A stretch of 64,000 nt of DNA from Bradyrhizobium quebecense (GTDB taxonomy: Bacteria > Pseudomonadota > Alphaproteobacteria > Rhizobiales > Xanthobacteraceae). Shown here piece by piece: positions 30,545-39,793 of this stretch. Below the pieces are notes generated by a model. The model was not told the DNA's origin. It did not search any database and saw nothing but the letters and a program-made list of their open reading frames with translations. The position numbers and the translations under genes are program-made. Within the stretch, counting starts at the first letter, position 1; each line of letters begins with the position of its first letter. The stretch covers positions 7,316,001 to 7,380,000 of the forward strand of contig NZ_CP088022.1 of the NCBI RefSeq assembly GCF_013373795.3, written 5' to 3'.

Positions 30545-30634
30545 GGAGAGATGGCCGAGTGGCTTAAGGCGCACGCTTGGAAAGCGTGTGTGCGGGAAAC
30601 CGTACCGTGGGTTCGAATCCCACTCTCTCCGCCA
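30545..30634 (+). tRNA. tRNA-Ser (anticodon GGA)
   Basis: A 90-base class II tRNA. The acceptor arms GGAGAGA and TCTCTCC pair perfectly, the discriminator is G, and CCA is encoded. The anticodon stem-loop is ACGCT-TGGAAA-GCGT with anticodon GGA, and the long variable arm follows. The T arm reads GTGGGTTCGAATCCCAC. It marks the left edge of the accessory island; its 3' end is a typical integration target. Confidence 0.97.
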
Positions 30635-31242
30635 CTTTGCCCCGAAATTTCGTACTTCTAACGGAGACAGGCTCGAAAACTCGGCCGTTTTCGTGAAATT
30701 TTCTGCCCTGGAGAATGCCGGCCGTACTACAAACGATCGCCGAATGGGGCTGGAGAACGCGTTTTTCTCCGAATCCTAGAACGTCGGGAATCGGTACAGT
30801 ACGGCATTTCGGCGAAAAACAAGGTCCTCATGGCGGCCGGTTTTGAATCTCTCTCGCTCAACCGATGGCAACGAGTTCTTCCTATTCGAACGACGGGCTC
30901 TGAATTGCGGGTTCGATCGGCCCCTGCGTGTAGCACCGCGGTGCGCTTGCGCTGGTTCAAGCGAAGCTGATCAGTCCAAAGGCGCACACGCACTTCCCCT
31001 AGGCAAGGCATGTGGCGTTACTGGCAAATGACGTACAATCACGCGCAGAATCAAGGACAAGACCTTCGGTTTGGTCAATCTCCGCCGCCTACATTTCCGA
31101 AGGCTGGGCGGGCCGTAGGTTTTTCGTTATAGACAGCATCGCTCCAGGCGATACACCTTCAGCGCGTTGGAGGGTGATGGGCTGCGTTCACTTGTCGCCG
31201 CATCGATTACGTTATTCGCACCACTCCAAGAGCGGACAAACC
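30635..31242. other. Island left junction, no supported gene
   Basis: About 600 bases between the tRNA and the KAP ATPase. Open frames here are short and lack coding character. An upstream in-frame ATG at 31177 with GGAGGG immediately before it could extend the ATPase gene. No integrase remnant is recognised. Confidence 0.5.
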
Positions 31243-33063
31243 GTGCCAACCGAGAGCAACAAGCAGGTATGGGACTACCTAACCTACTACATCGACCTCG
31301 CCCATGCTCCAGGATTTGCGGTGTTGGTTTCGGGGCGATGGGGCGTCGGAAAAACGTATCTTCTGAAAGACTTTCTGAAGGTGACGTTCGATGAAGATGC
31401 CGCCAACTATGTCTATGTGAGCCTCTATGGGCTTTCGAGCATCGAGGAGATCGATGACGCGCTGTTTCAGGCCGCATTTCCCGTGATGACCGGAACGGCC
31501 GCAAAGGTTGCTGGCCGGATTGCCAAAGCGGGTCTGAAGTTTCTCAAGGTCGAGCCGGGTGACTGGAACATCAAGGAATTCCTGAACAAGTTCAGGGCGA
31601 AGGTTTATGTCTTCGATGACCTTGAGCGGTGTGAGGCGCCGATCAACAAGGTGCTCGGATACATCAACCAATTTGTCGAACACGGCGGCGCGAAAGTCAT
31701 CATTCTTGCGAACGAGCAAGAAATCGGCGCCGACGAGGATTATGCCCGGCGCCGGGAAAAGCTCATTGGAAAGACCCTACAAGTCAGGTCGGTCTTCGAC
31801 GAAGCGTTTAAGCATTTCGTCTCGAACATTGACCATGCGGGAGCGCGCGGATTCATCGAAGTGGCGGCCAGTGACATCGCGACCATCTATGGCCAGGCCG
31901 ATCTTGATAACTTGCGTATCTTGCAGCAGACGATGTGGGATTTTGAGCGCTTCTTCGCGGCGCTTTTGCCGGAGCACACGGCTAACAAGGAGGCCGTGAC
32001 GACGCTTTTGCGGCTCCTTTTTGTGTTGTCCTTTGAATTCAAGGGGGCGCGCGCCTCCGAAGAGGACATCCTCACGGGCCGCGGCATGACGGCGGCGATC
32101 ATGGACCAGTTTGATAAGGAAGCGCCACGGAGGCCGCTTGCCGTTGCGGGTGAGCGGTATCCGATGGTTGATATCGACGACAACGTGCTCTCCAATGAGC
32201 TTCTCGTAGATTACCTTGTCCGAGGCGTCGTTGACGCAGACGCCATTCGCGAGGAGCTGAACGCGAGCCGGTTTTTCGTAAGCGTTGCCAATGAACCGGC
32301 CTGGCGCACCGTGTGGCACTGGTATGAGCGTTCGGATGCAGAATTTGACGCCGCTCTCGCTAAGATGGAGACGCAATTCAAGCAGCGTGCCTTCACGATC
32401 GACGGCGAGATACTCCACGTTTGTGGCCTTCGGCTTTTCCTTGCCGACAAGGGAATATTGAAACTATCGAAAGCGGACGTCGTTGCGGAATGCAAGCAAT
32501 ACGTTGATGATCTTTATGCAGCGAAGAAATTGGAGACGGGCGCCGCCGACGATCCCCGCGAGATAAGATTTCAGGGATGGGGCGGTCTTGGTATTTGTGA
32601 GAGTGACACGGCGGAATACAAAGCGATCTTCAAGCATCTGATTTCAACGATACAGCAGTCGGTCGTGGACAGTTACCCTGATCGGGCAAAACAGCTTCTA
32701 TCACTCATGATATCCGAGGTAGATGCCTTCTATCGGCAGGTCTCGCTGAGCCATGCGGACGCGAGTAAATACGTTCGTTCTCCCGTCCTTGCCAAAATGC
32801 CGGTTGATGATTTCGTAAATGCTTATCTTGCTCTTCACCCCAGCGAACAGCGCGTCGTCATGATGGCGCTCAAAGGTCGTTACGAGTACGGTCGGCTGGA
32901 TCAGCAGTTGAAAGAGGAAAAGCCGTGGATCGTTGCGGTGCATGCCGCCTTGACTAAGCGCTTGCAGGAGCTGAGCCCCATTTCGCAGCGACGTGTCGGA
33001 ATGCATCTTGAATGGTACGATGAGATCGTCAAAACGAGCAAAGAACTAGCGACGCCCGCTTAG
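31243..33063 (+). CDS. KAP-type P-loop NTPase
   Basis: A protein of about 606 residues. Walker A is SGRWGVGKTYL (about residues 30-40) and Walker B is KVYVFDDLERC (about 120-130); the DDLER form is characteristic of the KAP branch of STAND-like NTPases. The rest is a long helical region without membrane segments, unlike KAP members that carry inserted membrane helices. KAP ATPases occur in many phage-defence and conflict loci as the switch component. GTG 31243 (MPTESNKQVWDYL) is preferred because conserved sequence starts there; ATG 31177 is possible. Its 3' end overlaps the convergent nuclease-like frame. Role in defence is inferred from family and island context. Confidence 0.8.
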   Translation: MPTESNKQVWDYLTYYIDLAHAPGFAVLVSGRWGVGKTYLLKDFLKVTFDEDAANYVYVSLYGLSSIEEIDDALFQAAFPVMTGTAAKVAGRIAKAGLKFLKVEPGDWNIKEFLNKFRAKVYVFDDLERCEAPINKVLGYINQFVEHGGAKVIILANEQEIGADEDYARRREKLIGKTLQVRSVFDEAFKHFVSNIDHAGARGFIEVAASDIATIYGQADLDNLRILQQTMWDFERFFAALLPEHTANKEAVTTLLRLLFVLSFEFKGARASEEDILTGRGMTAAIMDQFDKEAPRRPLAVAGERYPMVDIDDNVLSNELLVDYLVRGVVDADAIREELNASRFFVSVANEPAWRTVWHWYERSDAEFDAALAKMETQFKQRAFTIDGEILHVCGLRLFLADKGILKLSKADVVAECKQYVDDLYAAKKLETGAADDPREIRFQGWGGLGICESDTAEYKAIFKHLISTIQQSVVDSYPDRAKQLLSLMISEVDAFYRQVSLSHADASKYVRSPVLAKMPVDDFVNAYLALHPSEQRVVMMALKGRYEYGRLDQQLKEEKPWIVAVHAALTKRLQELSPISQRRVGMHLEWYDEIVKTSKELATPA

Positions 33064-34453
33064 CGACCCTTGGACGGAGTGGTCTGCTGCCCGCCGTAGA
33101 CATGCCGTCAGCGAGCCTTAGGAGACGAGGCTGTGGACCGAAGTTTCTGCGCCACCGGGGCGCGCACGGCAATGGGGGTGCTCCTGATGCAGGCCAGCAG
33201 ACCGGCTGAAAAACGCAGGCCTTGCAGCACAGATAGGTTTCAAACGCTTCAATAAGGCATTTTTCTGCGCGTAAATCGTGTATGTCGATATGGGCGCAGT
33301 GGTGAGTTGATCCCGATACAAAATAGGACTTAGGGTCGACACTGGAATTCAAGACCGCCGGCGCGAGGACTTGCTTACCCGTGGCATGGCATGTCATCCA
33401 ATCATGTCCGGGGCAGTGTGGAAACTCAGAGTCGGCCAAAATAAAGTGCGTATGCTCGCCGGTGACGATCACGAATTCGCCTGGGCGCTCGTCAACCGTC
33501 TTTACATATGAGGGTCTGTCCGGTGCGTCTTTTGGCGCAAGTGAGCTAAGCGATCCACGAATGACGATCGGAGGGAAGCCTCGAAATGCCGACAGCGGCG
33601 AAACGCTTCGCTGCTGTCCCAGGCACGACAGGATGTCGTCGCGCAGCCGTTCGCTGCACGATTGCACTTCGTCGCGATGCTCGGGCAACTCCCCCACTTT
33701 GGTTGGTACAACGCTATGACCGAGGCTCCCTTCAGCGAACACCAAGAGCTTCGCATCGGACCGTTCGATTACGAAGGCGGGATAGAGCAGGATGCGGGGG
33801 AACGTATCCAACAACGTTGGAGAACCCGACGACTCCCAACGAACCAAGAGGGCGTGAAACATGTGCCGGATTGTCTTGGCCGGAGCATAGGTCGTGATCT
33901 GAGACGGTCGCAGCGGAAAAGGTATGTGGTCCGAAAGCTGAGAATGAGAGAGCTGGCCGTAGATCTGATCCGACTGCGCGACGTAGTTGTCGATTTCGAA
34001 GACGAGAATATTGCGGGAATTAACGTCGGCGGCGGTGATGAAGGCGTCGGCCGGGTCGGTGAAGATAACGAGCCACTGGCCTGACGATATGGCGACCTTG
34101 CCGACGAGCGCGCCACTTTGTTTCTTTAAGGTCTGGACGTAGTCGACGAGCTTCTGCAGCCATTCGGTCCACTCGGCCAGGATCGGCGCGTTCTCCGGGC
34201 GTTTGGCTTTTATGCAGCCAAGGGATTTTGCGATGAGTTGTTCGGCCGGCACCCCGCCGTCGCGGGCATTCTTGGCGCGCGGGGGCGGCTTTTCCCAAGC
34301 TTTAGCCTCAAACAACAGATGCGGTGTGCGCTGCTCGAGATGAACGCCGAGATAGTCAAGGAACAGCGTATTCTCGGCTTGAAGACGCGCTTCTTCGGCG
34401 ATTGCGTGTGTTTCGGCATGGAATAAGGACCCCCGTTTCGGGGTGATCGGCAT
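33029..34453 (-). CDS. PD-(D/E)XK nuclease-like protein with C-terminal Cys/His cluster, 5' end replaced by IS21
   Basis: The readable frame has 474 residues. Near the N-terminus FLDYLGVHLEQ (D33) and HLLFEAKAW (E49, K51) match the D...ExK core of restriction-type nucleases. The C-terminal part has a metal-binding-like cluster: FPHCPGHDWMTCH, HHCAHIDIH, EKCLIEAF and CCKACVFQPVC. The first 15 codons lie inside the IS21 end, so the original start and the upstream helix carrying further active-site residues are missing. The last 50 residues look unconserved and overlap the KAP gene end. It may be dead or expressed from an IS promoter. Function as a DNA-targeting effector is inferred. Confidence 0.6.
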   Translation of the reverse strand: MPITPKRGSLFHAETHAIAEEARLQAENTLFLDYLGVHLEQRTPHLLFEAKAWEKPPPRAKNARDGGVPAEQLIAKSLGCIKAKRPENAPILAEWTEWLQKLVDYVQTLKKQSGALVGKVAISSGQWLVIFTDPADAFITAADVNSRNILVFEIDNYVAQSDQIYGQLSHSQLSDHIPFPLRPSQITTYAPAKTIRHMFHALLVRWESSGSPTLLDTFPRILLYPAFVIERSDAKLLVFAEGSLGHSVVPTKVGELPEHRDEVQSCSERLRDDILSCLGQQRSVSPLSAFRGFPPIVIRGSLSSLAPKDAPDRPSYVKTVDERPGEFVIVTGEHTHFILADSEFPHCPGHDWMTCHATGKQVLAPAVLNSSVDPKSYFVSGSTHHCAHIDIHDLRAEKCLIEAFETYLCCKACVFQPVCWPASGAPPLPCAPRWRRNFGPQPRLLRLADGMSTAGSRPLRPRVAKRASLVLCSF

Positions 34454-34500
34454 CCAATCGGGACCCCGGGATAAGGGTCCACAGTGGCTTCCATCGAGTC

Positions 34501-36018
34501 ATGGAAGCCGAGGTTGGGATGCTGGTGGTGGAGACGATTGGTAAGATCCGTCGCGCCTACTTTGTTGATGGTCGTCCGATCAAGGCGATCTGCCGAGAAC
34601 TTGGCGTATCGCGGAAGGTGGTTCGCAAGGTCATTCGTTCTCAAGCGACGGAGTTCCGGTACGAGCGCGAGACGCAGCCGCTCCCGAAGATGGGTGCCTG
34701 GAGTGCCGAGCTTGATCGGTTGCTGGCAGGGAATGAGAGCAAGGCGGCGCGGGAACGGCTGACGCTGATCCGGCTATTCGAGGAACTCCGCGGCCTGGGT
34801 TATGCCGGCGGCTATGATGCGGTTCGTCGATACGCCCGACGGTGGACCAAGGAACGCGGCACCTCGACAGCGTCGGCTTATGTGCCGCTGAGCTTTGCAC
34901 CAGGCGAAGCCTACCAGTTCGACTGGAGCCACGAGGTGGTCCTGCTGAGCGGCACCACGGTGATGGTGAAGGCTGCTCATGTTCGGCTCTGTCACAGTCG
35001 CATGCTGTTCGTGCGGGCCTATCCGCGGGAGACGCAGGAGATGGTGTTCGACGCCCACGACCGGGCATTCGCCCTGTTCAAAGGCACCTGCACCCGCGGC
35101 ATCTACGACAACATGAAGACCGCGGTGGAGACGATCTTTGTCGGTAAAGGCCGTCTCTACAATCGCCGCTTCCTGCAGATGTGCAGCCACTATCTGGTCG
35201 ATCCGGTCGCCTGTACGCCAGCGTCGGGCTGGGAGAAGGGGCAGGTCGAGAACCAGGTCGGGCTGGTCCGGGAGCGCTTCTTCACGCCGCGGCTGCGGTT
35301 CAAAAACCTCGACGAGTTAAACGCCTGGCTGCTCGACAAGTGCATCGCCTACGCCAAGGCTCATCGCCATCCGGAGCTGGTCGATCAGACGATCTGGGAC
35401 GTGTTCGAAGCCGAACGCCCCAAACTCGTTCCCTATGCCGGCCGCTTCGACGGCTTCCATGCGGTGACAGCATCGGTCTCGAAGACCTGCCTGGTGCGCT
35501 TCGACAACAACAAGTACTCGGTCGCAGCCAGTGCAGTCGGACGACCGGTCGAGGTTCAAGCCTATGCCGATCGCATCGTGATCCGTCAGGATGGACGTAT
35601 CGTTGCCGAGCACCCGCGATCCTTTGGCCGCGGCGATACCGTCTACGACCCCTGGCATTATGTGCCGGTGCTCGCCCGCAAACCCGGCGCCTTGCGCAAC
35701 GGTGCTCCCTTCAAAGACTGGGTGCTGCCGGCCGCGATCGAGCGGATCCGGCGCAAGCTGGCCAGCACCGACGATGGCAATCGGCAGATGGTCGACATCC
35801 TCACCGCGGTGCTGACTGACGGTCTGTCCGCGGTGGAAGCGGCTTGTGCCGAAGCGCTCAGTCACAGCGTCCATTCCGCCGATGTCGTTCTCAATATCCT
35901 GGCCCGTCAACGTGAACCCGCCCCACCGGCCAACATCATGACGCCGGCCGCACTGACGCTCCGTCATGCACCGATCGCCGATTGTGCCCGCTACGACAAC
36001 CTCCGGAGGACCATCTGA
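34501..36018 (+). CDS. istA: IS21 transposase IstA
   Basis: A 505-residue DDE transposase. The N-terminal helix-turn-helix ([22 protein letters not shown]) precedes the integrase core with [24 protein letters not shown] and [12 protein letters not shown], which contain the expected Asp-Asp-Glu. An alternative start at 34519 ([15 protein letters not shown]) removes six residues. The TGA overlaps the istB ATG. Confidence 0.95.
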   Translation: MEAEVGMLVVETIGKIRRAYFVDGRPIKAICRELGVSRKVVRKVIRSQATEFRYERETQPLPKMGAWSAELDRLLAGNESKAARERLTLIRLFEELRGLGYAGGYDAVRRYARRWTKERGTSTASAYVPLSFAPGEAYQFDWSHEVVLLSGTTVMVKAAHVRLCHSRMLFVRAYPRETQEMVFDAHDRAFALFKGTCTRGIYDNMKTAVETIFVGKGRLYNRRFLQMCSHYLVDPVACTPASGWEKGQVENQVGLVRERFFTPRLRFKNLDELNAWLLDKCIAYAKAHRHPELVDQTIWDVFEAERPKLVPYAGRFDGFHAVTASVSKTCLVRFDNNKYSVAASAVGRPVEVQAYADRIVIRQDGRIVAEHPRSFGRGDTVYDPWHYVPVLARKPGALRNGAPFKDWVLPAAIERIRRKLASTDDGNRQMVDILTAVLTDGLSAVEAACAEALSHSVHSADVVLNILARQREPAPPANIMTPAALTLRHAPIADCARYDNLRRTI

Positions 36019-36881
36019 TGGAACGAACCCAAATCTTCGACCTCATGGGCGAACTTAAGCTCTACGGCATGAAGGCTGCCTTCGACGAGATCATGGCAAC
36101 TGCCGTCAAGCGCCAGCACGAGCCTCAACGCATTGTCGGCGACCTGCTCAACGCCGAGATCAACGAGAAGCAAGCCAGGTCGATCAAATACCAGCTCACC
36201 ATTGCCAAGCTGCCGCTCGCCAAGGACATCGCCGACTTCCAGTTCGACGGCACGCCGATCAATCAGACTCTCGTCAATGATCTCGCTGGCGGCGGCTTCA
36301 TCGCCCAACAACGCAACGTCGTGCTGGTTGGCGGCACCGGTACAGGCAAAACCCACCTGGCCATTGCCATCGCCAGAAGTTGCATCCGCGATGGCGCCAG
36401 AGGACGCTTCTACAACGTAGTCGACCTCGTCAACCGGCTCGAGACCGAGACCCGCAACGGTCGGCAGGGACGGCTCGCCGAGCATCTGACCCGCATGGAC
36501 TTCATCGTTCTCGACGAGCTGGGCTATCTGCCGTTCGCGCAATCCGGCGGTCAGCTCCTGTTCCATCTCATCAGCCGGCTCTACGAGCGCACCTCCATCA
36601 TTGTCACCACCAATCTTGCGTTCGGCGAATGGCCCAGTGTGTTCGGTGATGCCAAAATGACCACCGCGCTACTCGACCGATTGACCCATCACTGCGACAT
36701 CGTCGAGACCGGCAACGACAGCTGGCGATTCAAAAGCCGCGACGATGTTCAAACAACCCGCGCTCGCGCCGTCTCCGCAACCCCGACCAGCTCCGACGAC
36801 CCGAGCGCTACCAGCAGAGCACGCCGATCAAAGGGGTCCCTTTTGGATGCCGATAGGGGGTCCCAGTCGAACGCCGATTGA
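36018..36881 (+). CDS. istB: IS21 transposition ATPase IstB
   Basis: An AAA+ helper ATPase of 287 residues for target selection by IstA. Walker A is [11 protein letters not shown], Walker B is [12 protein letters not shown], and the IstB signature [30 protein letters not shown] is complete. GGAGGA at 36005-36010 serves ATG 36018. The last 40 residues run into the IS end and are low-complexity, so the frame extends further than usual family members. Confidence 0.94.
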   Translation: MERTQIFDLMGELKLYGMKAAFDEIMATAVKRQHEPQRIVGDLLNAEINEKQARSIKYQLTIAKLPLAKDIADFQFDGTPINQTLVNDLAGGGFIAQQRNVVLVGGTGTGKTHLAIAIARSCIRDGARGRFYNVVDLVNRLETETRNGRQGRLAEHLTRMDFIVLDELGYLPFAQSGGQLLFHLISRLYERTSIIVTTNLAFGEWPSVFGDAKMTTALLDRLTHHCDIVETGNDSWRFKSRDDVQTTRARAVSATPTSSDDPSATSRARRSKGSLLDADRGSQSNAD

Positions 36882-36883
36882 CA

Positions 36884-37247
36884 CTTTGGCCGGAGAACAA
36901 AAAGCTGGAGTCCCTTTGGGTTCCGAACCACGCACTTCATCGTAAGCCGGCAAATCAACCGTCGCCACGCTGTCTTTTCGCGACAGGTCCCGCTCGGACT
37001 TCCCCTCAAGCTGAACCGGGATGAACGCCGGGCGTGAGGACGGCGGCAGCGACCTGGTCGCGCTGTGCTTCTTGATCCACTTCCGAAGGAGGTTCGCGTT
37101 GACCCCATGTTCGAGTGCAAGCCTCGATACCGAAACCCCAGGCTCAAGGCAGGCCGCGACAAGACGCTCTTTCGATGCCGCCTCGTAGCGCCGGCGACCG
37201 TTCCGGCCGACAAGCCTGACCCGCAGTTTCTGATCATCGTCGCTCAT
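36884..37247 (-). pseudogene. IS66-type TnpA fragment, cut by IS21
   Basis: From ATG 37247 the frame reads a typical small helix-turn-helix orfA: RRRYEAASKERLVAACLEPG then VSVSRLALEHGVNANLLRKW and a FIPVQL segment. After about residue 120 it enters the IS21 end, so the C-terminus and the rest of the element (tnpB, tnpC) are missing. Only this 5' remnant is left. Confidence 0.75.
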
Positions 37248-37251
37248 CACA

Positions 37252-37279
37252 AGGTGTCCACCTATTTTGGTGGACACCT
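37252..37279. repeat. Perfect 11-bp-stem hairpin at the IS66 remnant/sensor junction
   Basis: AGGTGTCCACC, loop TATTTT, then GGTGGACACCT. It lies upstream of the orfA remnant start and just before the PAS/GAF gene. It may mark the end of the old insertion element or act as an operator for its transposase. Confidence 0.6.
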
Positions 37280-37336
37280 CATGCATCAGGACTCTCAAAA
37301 GCAAAAGGTGCGGAGAAATTCGCGCTTACAGCTGAA

Positions 37337-39793
37337 GTGCGGCGGGCCATTGCTGAACGACCGCGTCAGCTTTACGATCTTGACCTCGAAGTGTCGAGTG
37401 GAGCAGTGCCGGTCCTGGCCGAATTTGGCGAAGTCGAGAGCGGTGCCAAGGGCAGCGGCTATGCTCTTTTGGTAGACATGTCCAATATCGTGGATGCGGA
37501 GCACAAAGCTCTTGAGGCCGCTCCCTTTGGAATGCTTAAGCTCGACGCACATTTGCGCATTCTCTTCGCCACGCAAAAGGCGGTGAACCTTCTTGGGTTG
37601 ACGCGCGAGGAACTGATTGGCCGAAGCGCTCGCGAATTCCTTGCCGACAAGAAAAGCCGAGAAACAGTCCGACGGCAGAGTGTCCAGCGTCAACGTGGTG
37701 TTGGCGGCGATTTCAACATCAATATCAGAACGCGAACTGATCAGGTAATTGAGCTTCGCGTAACGAGCACACCCAGCTTTGATCAGAGTGGTGCATTTTC
37801 TGGATCAATCTTGCAAGTCCAGCCGATCGGGTTCGATCTCGCTAGGAAGCAACTTGGCACGCTGATCGCGACCGTCTCGGACCACAATGACATCTACGAC
37901 GGGATCCTAAAGGTCCTGAGAAACTTTATCGAGTTCGATTGGGCGAATCTGTTCATTTATTCGCCGAAGCGCGACTATTCGCGCATCATCCTGACACGTG
38001 GCGAACCGATCGATTTCGTCTCGCGTTGGTTCACAACGCCGAACGGTTATGTCGACTGGCTCAAACAGCCAGTCACCTGGATGGACGACTTGGAGGAGCA
38101 GATGTCGACGACCGCGCCCGAGTATCTTGAGCGCGTTGATACCCAAGCAGCCATCAGGGCAGGAATGAAGGCATTGGTCTGCCTGCCTATTCGGTCGGGT
38201 AAGCGAATCATTGGGGGCTTCTGCTTGGCGTCGAAGAGCAAGCAGACCTACAACGCCGCTTCGCGGGGTATTTTGGAGGACCTCAATCTCGAACAAGCGC
38301 TACTGCCTTTGTTCGGCATCGTTGAAGGTCTGGAACGTGAATTTGTCAGCGAGCTAGTCCAGGATATCGCCCGTCTAGAAGACATGCAACTCGTTGCTGA
38401 GCGCGTGGTGCGAGGCCTAGCAGAGTTCTACAAGTATGAGAATGTATCGATCTTCAAAATCAACGCGTTGCGCGGGCAAATCCAGCTATTGGCGCAAGCG
38501 GTCGGAAAGCACGGTGGCACGCCGATGCCGAGCGGGCACTCGCAATCGGTGGATGAGGGCGTTCTCGGCCTTTGCCTTCGTCGTAGAAATTGCGTGATCC
38601 TGAAGGACAAAGACGACGGGAGCAAAGAAGCGCAGGCCTTTCTCCAAGTAGCAAAGGAAACGCGGTCCGAATTGTGCATCCCGATAAGGTTATTCGGTCG
38701 TATCTTATGGATTTTGAATTTTGAAGATGGCCTAGCTGACACGTTCTCGCCAGTCGAGATCGGTAAGCTTCAGAGCCTCATCCAGCAAATGCAAGCGACC
38801 CTAGAGCGGGTCTTCCAAGGCCTCATTCTCGTCAAGCTCCTCGACGTATGCCCGGCGGCGATAATCGTCACCGATCAGAAGTTTCGTATTGTTCGTTCGA
38901 ATCGGCTAGCGCAGCTCCTAATGCAGAAGGCTTCTCCCTCTCTTGATGATAATCTCCAGGAGTTCCTCGATGTGTCGCCCGCGGCGCTCACCGGTGAGCC
39001 GGTCGCGGTGAAGCTCTTTGGCAAGCAGGGCAGGAAGACTGAGGTCTTCGCCTCGAAGCATACGTTGGAGGAAGAGTACGATCACGCAGTTTTCATGCTG
39101 CAGAATATCGCGGACATGGAGTGGACAGCCAAGGTCGAAACGTTGCGAGCCGCGTTGGCCGAGACGACCGCACAGGTACGTGTACCAGTATCGCTCGTTT
39201 CAAGCTACGTTCACCTGATCGACCAGGAAGCGCGTGATGACCGATTGCGCGATTTGGCTAAGAAGGCGGCGCGCCAGCTCGGACGCATCGAATTGACCTA
39301 CGATCGCGTGCTCGCGGCGTATGAGACGCAAGCTCTCCCCGCGAAGCGGGCTGTAACGGTCGATATAAAGGAAGCATTGCGGTTCATCCTCGACGAACTG
39401 CCGAAGCGAGAGTATGACGCGGTCAGTGTGATGCACGGCTCGTCCTCCTTGTCCGTCTTCGCTGACCCCTATCGCGTGTTTTTCGCGCTGAGTTCTATGC
39501 TGTCTTATCTGCTGCGCTCTCGAGCCGGCACGGAGCCCATCGAAATATCGACGGCAACCCGAGGTGGTGTAGTCACGATCTCGATGGCCGCCGTGGTACC
39601 CAAAGCGATCGAGACGCACGAACTGGCGGCGGTGATCGAGGCAACCCGAGCTGAGATTGCGCTCGGAGAGAACCTCTTGGACCGGATCGCCAGGGAGATG
39701 AGTGGTGATTTCAAGCTTCAGCGCGAGAAGAAGGGGCGCGAGCGTCTAACCTTGCGGCTCAAGGCGCCGGCTGTGATGAGGAGACGATCATGA
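37337..39793 (+). CDS. PAS-GAF-GAF-PAS sensor with degenerate histidine-kinase core (pseudo-kinase), possibly 5'-truncated
   Basis: An 818-residue cytoplasmic protein. A PAS domain (about 55-165; EAAPFGMLKLDAHLRILFA), a GAF domain (about 175-325), a second GAF (about 335-490; DEGVLGLCLRRRNCVILKD) and another PAS (about 500-590; DVCPAAIIVTDQKFRIV) precede a dimerisation-helix-like stretch (about 600-660). There AQVRVPVSLVSSYVHLI replaces the HELRTPL pattern, so the phospho-accepting His is absent. The ATPase-like end (about 690-815; VFADPYRVFFALSSMLSYLL) lacks the N-box Asn. It cannot be a normal kinase and more likely senses and relays by contact. It overlaps the CHAT gene by four bases. Coding character continues upstream of GTG 37337 (AEKFALTAE), so the N-terminus may have been cut by the IS66 element. 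Confidence 0.8.
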   Translation: MRRAIAERPRQLYDLDLEVSSGAVPVLAEFGEVESGAKGSGYALLVDMSNIVDAEHKALEAAPFGMLKLDAHLRILFATQKAVNLLGLTREELIGRSAREFLADKKSRETVRRQSVQRQRGVGGDFNINIRTRTDQVIELRVTSTPSFDQSGAFSGSILQVQPIGFDLARKQLGTLIATVSDHNDIYDGILKVLRNFIEFDWANLFIYSPKRDYSRIILTRGEPIDFVSRWFTTPNGYVDWLKQPVTWMDDLEEQMSTTAPEYLERVDTQAAIRAGMKALVCLPIRSGKRIIGGFCLASKSKQTYNAASRGILEDLNLEQALLPLFGIVEGLEREFVSELVQDIARLEDMQLVAERVVRGLAEFYKYENVSIFKINALRGQIQLLAQAVGKHGGTPMPSGHSQSVDEGVLGLCLRRRNCVILKDKDDGSKEAQAFLQVAKETRSELCIPIRLFGRILWILNFEDGLADTFSPVEIGKLQSLIQQMQATLERVFQGLILVKLLDVCPAAIIVTDQKFRIVRSNRLAQLLMQKASPSLDDNLQEFLDVSPAALTGEPVAVKLFGKQGRKTEVFASKHTLEEEYDHAVFMLQNIADMEWTAKVETLRAALAETTAQVRVPVSLVSSYVHLIDQEARDDRLRDLAKKAARQLGRIELTYDRVLAAYETQALPAKRAVTVDIKEALRFILDELPKREYDAVSVMHGSSSLSVFADPYRVFFALSSMLSYLLRSRAGTEPIEISTATRGGVVTISMAAVVPKAIETHELAAVIEATRAEIALGENLLDRIAREMSGDFKLQREKKGRERLTLRLKAPAVMRRRS

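Larger units (their letters stand above)
34407..36883 (+). mobile_element. IS21-family insertion sequence (istA-istB), apparently intact
   Basis: The ends read TGT...TCGGC...GGACCCCC on the left (from 34407) and the inverse on the right (to 36883), giving the usual TG/CA-type termini. Inside each end a second repeat, ATCGGCATCCAA followed by GGGACCCC, occurs again (left about 34446-34467, right about 36835-36863), the multiple terminal repeats expected of IS21. Both genes are uninterrupted. I see no matching target duplication, which suggests a deletion or recombination after insertion. It separates a truncated nuclease gene from an IS66 remnant. Confidence 0.85.

Noticed and set aside
30727..31011. 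94-codon minus-strand frame at the island's left end
   Set aside because: Arg-rich composition without motif; looks like chance open frame.
34395..36895. Target-site duplication around the IS21
   Set aside because: The bases outside 34407 (ATTGCG) and 36883 (CTTTGG) do not match at any plausible shift.
37337..39793. Functional sensor histidine kinase
   Set aside because: The phospho-accepting His and the N-box Asn are absent, so a kinase call is not supported.
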